Part shown: in pieces, positions 25,651 to 36,292 of the stretch | How the letters are laid out: each line of letters begins with the position of its first letter | Position numbering within the stretch: the stretch's first letter is position 1 | Assembly (NCBI RefSeq): GCF_964199755.1 | Contig: NC_133897.1 | Coordinates: 70,240,661 to 70,304,660, forward strand | Reading direction: 5' to 3' | Length of the DNA: 64,000 nucleotides | Source of the DNA: Larus michahellis | Lineage: Eukaryota > Chordata > Aves > Charadriiformes > Laridae | Notes under the pieces: model-generated | Told to the model about the DNA's origin: nothing | The model's database searches: none | What the model saw: only the letters and a program-made list of their open reading frames with translations | Program-made: the position numbers and the translations under genes

Positions 25651-25857
25651 TCACAGTTCTGTTTTCATTCCTCTGTAGTAAAACATAACAAGAACTGCCA
25701 GCAGAGCCAGGCTGACAGACAGTATCTTCACTCCACCTCCTTCTTGTTGCCATGGGAGCTGCAAAGCCATCCACGACCTGGGCTGTGTTTTTATTGGGAT
25801 CTCAGCAGAAGGGTGTGCTTTCCAGTTTGTGCCATTCTGTGCTGCATGTCTGAACTC
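25651..25857 (-). CDS. CDKAL1: CDKAL1 terminal coding exon, linker and C-terminal membrane anchor
   Basis: From the acceptor (minus strand, catttcttcacag before GAGTTC) this exon reads 68 codons and a stop. It opens with EFRHAAQNGTNWKAHPS, which aligns in position with the DFRN-type start of the last human exon. A poorly conserved linker rich in Pro, Gln and Gly follows. The exon ends with a hydrophobic segment, ILSVSLALLAVLVMFYY, and a short tail RGMKTEL. The family is known to be anchored in the ER membrane by this C-terminal segment, with the catalytic part in the cytosol. Assignment rests on the phase-0 splice after GLTE, the similar length to the human exon, the FR motif and the anchor. 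Linker divergence makes it slightly less certain than the TRAM exons. The acceptor has a weak pyrimidine tract. Confidence 0.9.
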   Translation of the reverse strand, partial: EFRHAAQNGTNWKAHPSAEIPIKTQPRSWMALQLPWQQEGGGVKILSVSLALLAVLVMFYYRGMKTEL

Positions 25858-26671
25858 CTGTGAAGAAATGCACATATTGAGATTGAAACGGTGTTACGTA
25901 TTTCTCATTGTACATTCCAAATGCAAATAAAACCTTCTCTTTATATTGAGGTTGAAATTTATATCCCTTTTCAAGACAAACAACAATTCAACCTGCACTG
26001 CAGCACGTCATTGGTTTTTCGTACAGAAATCTGACCAATGCCACACAAAGTAAATCTTTCAAATGAAATTAAACTGCCAAATCAATGAAGCTGTTAGCAA
26101 CAGAAACAAATCTCCAGACCCCAATGTCATCAGAGTTGTTTGATGATTATTTTTTTTATTTGATTGTTTTGCCGCTATCTCACTACTCTCCCATTTTTGC
26201 CTTCTTCAAAAGAAATGTCTAACCAGTGATAAAGGGGACCACAACACAACAATCCCTTGCACAGCAGGGCTCTTCTAAAGTCAATCATCGTCTCCTGGTG
26301 TGCCAGCTCAGTGGTGCTTGAAAATCCTCCCACAGGGCTTTTCCTTTCCCCTGACCCCCAGGAGGCAGCTGTGCTAAAACACTCACCTTCTCATTCAGCA
26401 TATTGAATCCGAGTTCCCTGCTGCGCCCGCCATTACCATCCTCAACCTGACTGCAAGCACCAAGGTCCCCCAACAATATGAGGACTTTTAACTGCAGCCC
26501 AAGTTACAGATGTTGAGTCACTAATTCAGCTGAAAACCCAAGTGGAAAGAATAAGAAACTCTTCCCTCTTGCCATCTTGTTTGGTTCAGCACACTATCAT
26601 TGTACATACTCAAAAGTAAAAACATCTACAAAAACTGTAATCTGATGACATTCGCAAGAGGCTTAAGCGGT

Positions 26672-26698
26672 AAAGGTGTAATTAAACAAAGGTGTAAT
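26672..26698. promoter_or_regulatory. two direct AAAGGTGTAAT repeats around a TAATTA core
   Basis: AAAGGTGTAAT occurs at 26672-26682 and again, identical, at 26688-26698, and TAATTA lies at 26679-26684. AGGTGT is the core of a T-box half-site and TAATTA a homeodomain core, so this resembles a compact transcription-factor binding unit. It lies in the CDKAL1 last intron, about 0.8 kb upstream of the terminal exon. Confidence 0.35.
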
Positions 26699-28111
26699 GA
26701 TCTTGCATCATAAAATTCAATATTTCTGTTCGTCATTTCTTTTTTCCGCCCTCTATTTCAGTAATCTCTCAGGAATTCAACTGAGCCCAGCTGGATTTTT
26801 AATTGGTTTGAAATTTTAAACCTTAAAAATTAAAAACCTTAAAAAAGGTTTTGGGGTAATCCATTGTATTTTTTTCCCTTTACATTATGTATAAAGTAAG
26901 TCAGGGACCCAGCAAATACCTGTCTGGATAATCTTGTATTTCCAAGCAGCTGAAACAGGGTCACATGAAAATACAGATCAGATGCCCAACTCCCGCTTTT
27001 ACCAAATGTATTTCTGGGCAAACTCAAAGAAATACCAAAGCTCCAAGAGAGGTGCCTGCCCATGAAAGTGTGACAGCACAATTGAAGCTGTCTGTAACTG
27101 CCTCCTGTTTTCCATTTCAGGAATCAGCTCCATTATAGTAATTGTAGAAGGAAAATAATGATTACTACTGGTTAGGTAAGTAAGCATCAAAGGGCAAATG
27201 ACAGCCTGGTGTAAGTGCTATTCTAACATCTGAGCTATTGTTAATTTAGATCACAGTTCACACAGGCAAAGGGTTACCGAACAAGTGACCTATGAAATGA
27301 GGATGACTTCTTATATATATGGCACCCAGAAGACCATCAACCGGGTAAAGAGAAGAAAAGGAAACAGGAAGCAAATTGGGGCGTAGTTCTCTGCAGCGTA
27401 GGGCACAATAACAACACTACTCCAGGACTTCAGTCTATATTGCGCAGAATATGTTAGCTTCATCAAAAACTATGAAACTGCTTCTTATTGTTAAGTTACT
27501 AATTACAAGAAATTCCTAAGGCATCTGAAATTTTAGTAACTGGTCACAGCTGTATTAGCACCCCAAATCAAAGCTGGTTAATCTTTGCCTGCAGAATAAA
27601 CTGGAAACCACATAATATTAATGATTTTTTATATATATGAATCAAAACTCATTTACAATTTATTCTTTCTAGACTTTTAGAAAGCCTTTCTTTTCTTCAC
27701 AGGTCTCACAAATCTCTACCAATTTGTGCATAATTTGTGGTCATGACCCGATTTTACATGTATCATTGGTATGTTAACAGTAAGGCTAAGGTGATTTAAA
27801 AGAATGGATAAGGCTGTAAAAATATCAATACAATCGAAGACTGATTTATTATGATATTTAATTTTCACCAATTCATGACTTAAAATTTGGCTGACTAAAA
27901 TCAGACTCCCAATTACTTATTAAATATTTCTACATAGCTTGATAATCAAGGAAGTCCTCAATATTTAGTTGCACAACACTAGATGCTATCCCTTAGAAAA
28001 CAGATAAAAAGGGCCAGTGCCTCATAAAGGACTACGTAACTTTCTTCTCAATGCTCCTCCTCTTCCAGGAGAAGGAATGCTCCTCCTCTCCTCCTCTTCC
28101 CTGAGACTGGG

Positions 28112-28710
28112 AACCATAGAATGGTTTGGGTTGGAAGGGACCTTAAAGATCATTCAGTTCCAACCCCCCTGCCATGGGTAGGGACACCTCCCACTAGACC
28201 AGGCTGCTCAGAGCCCCATCCAGCCTGGCCTTGAACACCTCCAGGGATGGGGCATCCACAGCTTCTCCGGGCAACCTGTTCCACTGCCTCACCACCCTCA
28301 CAGTAAAGAATTTCTTCCTAATATCTAATCTAAAGCTACCTTTTTTCAGTTTAAAACCGTTACCCCTTGTCCTATCACTAGACTCCCTCATAGAGTCCCT
28401 CCCCATCTTTCCTATAGGCCCCCTTTAGGTACTGGAAGGCTGCTCTAAGGTCTCTTCTCTGGGCTGAACAACTCCAACTCTCTCGGCCTGTCTTCACAGG
28501 AGAGGTGCTCCAGCCCTTGGATCATCTTTGTGGGCCTCCTCTGGACTTGCTCCAACAGGTCCATGTCCTTCTTATGTTGGGAGCTCCAGAGCTGGATGTA
28601 GTACTCCAGGTGGGGTCTCACCAGAGTGGAGTAGAGGGGCAGGATCACCTCCTTTGACCTGCTGGCCATGCTTCTTTTGATGCAGCCCAGGATGTGGTTG
28701 GCTTTCTCAT
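28112..28710 (-). mobile_element. CR1 LINE, 5'-truncated, minus strand
   Basis: About 600 bp. The plus strand reads the complement of the CR1 3' end (ccatagaatggtttgggttg) and runs back into the end of ORF2. The minus-strand frame 28445-28723 carries [20 protein letters not shown]. Only one inserted CR1 end is seen, with no poly(A), as expected for this family. A CT-rich stretch, partly duplicated, lies next to the 3' end at 28050-28105. The copy is in the last CDKAL1 intron in the same orientation as the gene. Confidence 0.95.
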
Positions 28711-31700
28711 TAATTTTGATCATTAATAGCCTATACTGTTTTTTTTGGTTACCATATTGTTTTTTTAAACCTCTCTTGCAACACGGAATGCATATGAATT
28801 AAGTAGTGCTGCATGCTGCTAGTAGGACAGAATGGCAAAAGAGATTTTAGCATAGTTTATAACCATGGGGAACGCCACTGTCCCCACAGACAGTTGTCAC
28901 ACTGCTATTTCATCTCAGTAAGTCAGCGAGTAAAGTTGCAAGCCCTATTTCCTCCTTACTTTATCATATTTCCCATAAATTAGATGATCATACTGATACA
29001 CTGAACTCATTTGTTATGTTCTTTCTGTAGATGAGATTTCATCTTACAGTATTTTTGTCATATTGAAACTTAACTGGGTTGGAGGTACAGTTCTCACAAT
29101 TTCACTATGCGTTTGTTTTCCTTCTATCTTTTATGTTTTGAACTCTGATGCATTTTTTTCTTCTGGTAGTCACATTTTCTAAACTGCTCAAAACTTTCAG
29201 ATTTTTGCAGCATCTCAGATGATGTAAGAGACTGTCAAGCACCTTACACCAGAAGTTTTTCTTTCAATAAATGCATGCATGAAATACTACTCCTATTACC
29301 TTGCTAACCTGAATTCTTTACAAATTTTCTCATGGATTAAACTGTTCTTACATTTACACAAAGATCACAATTTGGAAACTAAAGTGACCCTTTTCTTTAA
29401 GATGTACTTCACAGCTTATCACTTAAAACACTGCTGCATTTCTATTTGATAATGTCTATCTCTTCAGATGATCCCGCCAAATATTTTCTTTCAAGAAAAG
29501 TAATGAATATGTTCATCTAATCCATGTTTTCTAAGAACTACTGTCTAGTTTGCCCCAAAATTCTGCCTTGCAACACTGATGCATGGGTAAGACCACTGGC
29601 TTCCTTGAAAATTTCCGTCATTATTGCCACAGAAGATGCATGTGTAAAAAAGGGTACATCTGGTTGCCTGCAACTGAAAGGCTCCTTTAGAAAATGGCAG
29701 TCTTTTGTCCGCCCTGCAATTCGTACAACAGCTTTTAAAACCAGGATAATCTCTCAGAGACACCTGCAGGTAGATGCCTCTTCCTAAGAGTCTGTTGGGC
29801 AGCTCTGTAAGACACGGCATAAAACTCCGTGGGAAGAGGAAGAGCTCTGCTGAGCTGACTACGTTCTTGCACTCTCTTAAGCCTGAGCTAAGGGCTGAGT
29901 GGCCCTCACTGCAGTCTGGACAACAGTGAAGTGCCAGCCTGGAATATAATTGGTTCTTACTAACATACAAGTATCATATTACCAGCTGTGCTAGTGAAAA
30001 CCACTGTATATATATTTTTATTTGGGAAAAAAGTCCTTCTGTAGACTCTGAGGAACTAGTTTTCAGGTAAAGTATACAGTATATATTGTGGTGTATGTTG
30101 CACGCACAGAGAAGGAGAGAAGAGGATGAGTCTACAGAAACCAAAACTAACACGAAGCCTCCTAGGGTAGATAAGGCAAATTCAAAGAGCTTCTTTGAGC
30201 TGTCATATGAGCTTCAGAGTTTGCAATACTGTATTGCTGTATTCTGAGACCCTCTCATACATGTTCTTTTCCCTAAAGCTTTCCATATACTGTGCCTTGA
30301 AGAGCTGTCCAAGACACCTGCAGAAAAGATCTTTCACGTTGCACGGGAAGGGGAGTTCTCCACAGAAAACTAAGTTTACGAGAGCCCTTTCATGCACCTA
30401 TGCTGTAAAAAACCTGGGTGGAGGCAAAGGTCTCATTTGTTGAACTAGCAGTTACACCGGTCCACTCCCTGCGCTCCCACTTCACAGAAGTATTAATTCG
30501 GAAAGGCCCTTATTTGTATCGCTAGATAAAATATTTGCAGTGCATTAGCTTTTCAAGGAAATCTTCAAGGCGTTTCTGTAATATTCTGAACTGATACAAC
30601 TGGTGATATTTACTATACACAATTACTAGTCAAGAGTGCAACAGTTTCTTAAGCTGAGCTCAGAAGTAACACTTTTGCAGCTGCAAGACTCAGGAAGATT
30701 AGCATAATGCTTCAGTTCAGTGGAATTGAGAACTAAATCCAAAGCCTCTTTTACCCCAAAAAATATTTGGAGGAAATCCTAAGGTAAAGAAGTTCCCAGA
30801 AATATGCGTTTATACTAATTTAAGTCTTGATAGGCCATAAACTCTTTGGTAGCCTTGTTAATAAGGAGCATTGCTCTCACTAAAAAGGAGTGCAATGAAG
30901 GAAAAGGTACTCTAAGATTGAAACCTACATACTATTAATCAAAATGAGAGGAGGAAGGGAAATTATCAAACTGAAATGCAAAGACAGACACTTTGAGCTA
31001 AGCATCTTGTATTTCCATGGAGGCAGCCTTTCATCTTGTTTTGGCAGCCACAAAGTAAACACAAGACTTTGCTAATAAGGTCTAATATAAATTATTAAAC
31101 CATCTAGTGTATGATCAAATGCATTTCAGATTATTTTTTGAATAATTCTGCCTTGACGACTGCCAGGAGTAATATATTTTGTGTACTCTTGCACAGACCC
31201 ATTGATTGCTGTCTTTCTGAAGCTCCAGTCCCAGACTTAAACTGCTGTGCATGAAAGAAATACATAATCACATCAAAACGTAAGCTTTGGCATCTGTCGA
31301 TCACAGCCTAGCTTTTTGTAAGATCTCACTTCATGTTAGTCAACGAAGACATGAGAGCAACTCTTTAGCTCTGAGCTGAGGTTTTAATAGATTCAAAACA
31401 TTTCTTACATGCAAATTTCTTTTATGGCTCAGGGGCACTGTTAGAGCTTGAAGTGTTAGCTAACTGCTGTGAAAAACTACTTGGCTGAGCATATCTCTAG
31501 ATAAATTAGACTTCTGAATTTTTTAGCCCAACCAAGTACATTTTACACACTTGTACTACAGGTTTAAAAATACGGACTTTTATATATGCACAACAAGTCT
31601 GTGTGACAAATTAAAAGAAAACATGTTAAAATATGCATTACATATCCTACTGCGCCATTTGAAACTCTGGGCTATTACACTTTGGAGGCATTTTTCAAAT

Positions 31701-32449
31701 TTAAAAAACAAACAGTTACCGAAGGTCACATAGACTACACATCCAAAAAATATGTAAATTAAATTTTATTGAATAGTTCCGCAAGACACATTTAGTTCTG
31801 TAGGTATTAAGAGAGCTCCTTTGATATATTAGTTATGAAATTCTAACAGCCTTCTGCAAATGTGGAATGCTGGTCTTAAAGTAGAAAATAAATGGCATAC
31901 AAAATATTTTTTTCCAATGGAATTAACACGATAATTCCCATAATAAGCATCCCTGACACCATGTATTCCAGTGAATGCAGTGCTATGCTGTTAAGCGGAA
32001 ACGCTGTCTACAAGCATGCTTGTCTCAGATGTTATCAGCTGTACACCATTCCTAGGAAATCACTGATTCCAAATACACGTGGAGTTTACTTACCCATTTT
32101 AGGAAATGGGAAACCTTGAAAAAACAAATAAAGCAGCCAGGTACTTTTGCAAAGGATTTTCACATTGTTTCTTCTTTTCGTGTGCATATATACATATGTG
32201 TTTGTGTATGGGTGTGATGTATGACTGTATGCTTTAATATATAAGTAAGGGATGAGATACAGAAGAACTGAGATGAAGGATAAATACAAATTTATTATTA
32301 ATTTCTCAGTAAATGGTCAGAGTCTTAGCAGTAATTAGGATTCTTAATCTGTTAACCCCAAATCATTACCACTGAAGTTATAGCAAGAAAATAAATTAAT
32401 CAAAGCATCTTGCAAATAGCAGCAGTCACTAAAACTGTCTTACTGTCTG

Positions 32450-32960
32450 TCATAGGATCTTAAGATAATTCAGACTGCATCTGGTCCATCCTCCTGCTCA
32501 CAGAAGGGTCAGCTATAGCCTAGTTTGCTCAGGGAATTAATTAGTTGGGCTTTGAAAACCTCCAAGGATGGAGATTGCACAGCCTCTCTGGGCCTTTGTT
32601 CCACTGCTTGACTGTCTTCATGGGGAAAATATCTCTCTTCATATCCAGCCTGAACCTCTCGTTTCCACTTATGCTCACCGTCCCTCGTCCTCCCACATGC
32701 ACCACAGTGAAGCACTTGGCTCGGTCATCTCAATAACCTTCCCATAGGCACTAAGGGGCTTCTGTTAGGGTCTCCTGAAGCCACTCCTTCTCCAGGCTGG
32801 AACAAGCTTGGTCCCTCAGCCTCTCCTCACAGGCCAAGTGCTCCAGTCCCTGACCATCTCTGTGACCCTACGCTGAACTCGTTCCAGTTACCAATACGTA
32901 ATTTATATCAAGATCGCCACACATGACCCAGTCAAGTCAGGTCAGCAATACTCCTTGCAG
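32450..32960 (-). mobile_element. CR1 LINE, older and diverged, minus strand
   Basis: The complement shows CR1 landmarks in order with many changes: the cataggatcttaagataatt end, the ggatggagattgcacagcct block, the ttccactgcttgactgtctt block, the tccaggctggaac block and the tccagtccctgac block. It is clearly more diverged than the copies at 21682, 28112 and 43811, so it is an earlier insertion or an older subfamily. The boundary near 32960 is uncertain. Sense orientation relative to CDKAL1. Confidence 0.85.
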
Positions 32961-34108
32961 CCGGACCACAGTCAAACACAAGCATAAAATACATTTAATA
33001 ATGGGAGGATATAGAGATTGATTTACCATAAGTTCAGCTGCATCAAATCTGACAGTTTCTTACAGGTTTGTCATCCCTTATGGAGATGATCTTTAACTAG
33101 GTCCTACCCCTGACCTGCATAGTAAGTCAGCAAAATCTTTTTTCTTTCCCAGTAACATTTGCATCGTCTGTCTGATTCCTTTGCTCAGCGTAGAAAAAAG
33201 ACCTTTCCCATTACTCGGTGACCTCTCACCTTGATTACTACTACAATGTCCTCCTATTTGTCCTGTTTTCCTTCTACTTCTTCCCATTTCTCTCCTGCAT
33301 CATCTGACCATATCACCACTCCTAATAAACAAAAGCAGAGATGCCGATAGGAACACAAATTTGGAGCGACATGACATATTATGACTTTCTGTCCATGTCA
33401 CACAGATGCACCTCTGGCACTTCCTCCTCCTACATTAACATTAAATTCAAACTTTAATATTCCCATGTAAGAGTATAAAAGAAATAAATTATCTCTCTGT
33501 AAGTTACTGTACTTGAACTTCCCACCATTACTGTAAGGCTCCAGTGGTATTTTTCTTGGCAGACAGCTCTCTGCTTTCTTCCACGTTCTTACCGAAGGGT
33601 AGGTAGGCCCTTGCCTACCCACTTCTTTTTCCTCCCCTAAGTAGTCTTTAAGGATTACTCCCTCAATGAGCCCTCAAAATTCATAATGCAGTTAAAAGCT
33701 AGACAGAAGCCTGAGTAACTGGGGCTTATTAAATGACTTCCTGTTTGATGTACACTTTGAGGAGGAGGAAAACAACCCAAAAGATCGACTAATAAAAGAA
33801 ATAAAAAGAGGAGAAACAAACAACTAAGAAGACACAAGCCAAAAACACCTCCAAAATGTTTAAAACAGTCTTGTGCTGCTTTCCATTATACTCGCTTGTT
33901 GTAGCTTGTTTCTTTATATTTACCTAGAAATGCTTCCAGCCAGGAGTTGACTCTTTTTTTTACATATTTGTATTTTATGCTGCTATTAAACTTAGTGACT
34001 CAGTGTCCTCCCACTACACAAATAATGCATTGATGAAATAAGCTGTCACCCAAGGTCAGAAGCAACGTTTTGAAAAATAGTCAGTGTGATGTCTGGATTC
34101 TGAGCAGG

Positions 34109-34143
34109 TTTTTTTTTGTTTTTTTTTTTGTTTTTTTTTTTTT
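34109..34143. repeat. T-rich simple tract
   Basis: Long T-runs interrupted by two single G. On the CDKAL1 strand this is an A-rich tract within the last intron. Confidence 0.85.
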
Positions 34144-36239
34144 ACATAAAGTGTGGGGGGTGTCAATCACCAGGCCAGAAACAAGTGCCGTGCAAACTGG
34201 CATTCCAGCTAGCACTTGCAACCACAAGAGAACGGAGAGAGTTTGTGATTCAAAAATCACAGTTGTCCAAGTAATGACTTGAAATGAAGAGTGAACCTAG
34301 CAGCACAATGTGGACAAATTCAGGATGGGGATCTGTCACTATTTATTTCCCTGTGCACAGCACAGTTTTATGAAGGAGATGGCAGGTGCTTGCTCTGGGC
34401 ACTTATCTGGTAATTAGTTGGCTAACAGACAAATCTGTTTTCTAGAGATCACCAGCAGAGGCTTCACGGCTTTGAAAATACATTACAGTGAATTACAGGA
34501 TGTACATTTACTTGTAATAACACTAGATACCATTTTTCAGTGTGCATAGCATGGCCTGTCTTAGTAGATATCATTCCACAGGATTCCAGCTTGCTCCTTC
34601 TTTAAAGGATCATAGAGATATTTTTTTTTAGTAAGTATTTTAAGGTTGTGTTTACAATACAACAATTTTCCCAGTTTGGGAAATGGGATCCAAATTTTTT
34701 TGGATAATGAAAAAATAACAAAGAGCTAGCAGTATGTGAATGTTTAAAGATTGTTCTACAAATGAGATTATTAAGTGAAATACAATATACTTTTTCCATA
34801 GCACAAGTCTTCAGAGACCATCACCTTTTTGCTTTCCTTTTAAATCTTGAAATAACAATGACAATTGTATGGAGGTTAACGTTAGCTACAGGCAAAGACA
34901 CAAAAGGTTTCCATCACAAAGAGTACCCCAGTAAAATGAATAGCTAGATCTGAAAATATATATTCATGCCACAAGAACCATCAATACAACTGAATGATAC
35001 TCACGTATCAACAGTGAAATGAGTAATACTGCTTTTACTTGGAAGTGAACTCTAACAGTATATATTAAAACACTATCTTTAAGAGGAGTTCTATAGTCCC
35101 AAATGGTAGAAAGCATAAAATAGTAAAAGCCTTTCTAACTGTTATTTGCAGAGACCACTGTGATAAATATCCAAGAAACATCTCAAGAGACATTCTCTCT
35201 CAAAATCAGGAAAAGCTTTTAAAGATCTTTCACATGGAGCAAAGTAGAATAAACTGATAAATGTACATATTCTTGGCTAAACCCTTCCCCTTGATCCTAG
35301 AATATGTCATAATCCTGAATTTATGCTGTTTTCATTTATTCCTACAGAGCCAAGCATTACAAATGGAATGTTCCACTGAGACTTCAACATTGTATTATCA
35401 GACAATCACAGAGACAAAGGATATGGCCCTTCTTACACTTTGACCTCATGGATAATAAACATGGCATAAAATGAGCATTATTAATATTTAGGAATTATAC
35501 TAGTTTCCAGAGTTTCAAATTTCACACCAGGAGGTAGCTGTGGGATGGCTCTATATGCCTCGCTCGTTTTACAGGTAGAGAAACAAAGAAAATTGAAGTG
35601 CCTCCAGTGCCATAATGCAAGCCAGAAATCAGATCTCTACAATTTCTGTCTTAGGTTCCAGTTGTCACCAGAAGCCAACATGGCCTCTAAAATCTTTTAC
35701 CTCTATCAAGTTTACGTTTTAAACACATTTTCTTAAAGGTAGGCAATGCCCTAGTATGTAGTCTCCTGTCAATTTCTCCTACCTTCATTTTCCCAGACTT
35801 TTCTGCCCAGTGTTAAACACTTTCAGTTCCTGGGACTGTAGATGCTCACCAAGCACAGCTGGAATCAGATCTTGGCTAAAAGGTGCATTTCATGCAAGTC
35901 TGACATTTAACAGTTAACAAAGTGTGACTGATCTTGACCAACTTTGTGGGTTCAGTGATAATACAAAGGTTTTCTTTTTATATTGTCATGGCCTCTTTCT
36001 TTTAAGTATCCTTAGTTGTTTTAGGAGGTCTCCCACAGTGCCAGTTAGCATACTTTTGAGCACCTGAGGGAGTGTCTTGAAATCTGAGTCTCCTTTTTAA
36101 TTTCACACTCAGTCAAGTTCAACTGCAGTTAATGGATGCAGTTGATGGAGGACTCTCTCATGGAAACATCAAACAATGGTTACTTTCTGTGATTAGCAGG
36201 CCTAACTGCTCTAACATAATGTCTGTATCCCCAGTCTCT

Positions 36240-36292
36240 ACAAATGATTCGTCAGCCCTTCTCCACAATAAAGATTACATGAGAAAAAATCT
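36240..36292 (+). repeat. short dispersed repeat, copy 1
   Basis: About 53 bp from acaaatgattcgtcagccct to gagaaaaaatct. The copy at 40124-40175 has the same order of bases with a handful of changes and the same orientation. The family is not recognised. It could be the end of an old transposon. Confidence 0.7.

Noticed and set aside
29545..29970. 141-codon minus-strand Cys-rich ORF
   Set aside because: Cysteines are irregular and no domain fits. A plus-strand ORF overlaps it.
30620..30777. Minus-strand acceptor followed by a DF-starting open frame, considered as the CDKAL1 last exon
   Set aside because: The frame has no membrane anchor and no similarity beyond the first two residues.
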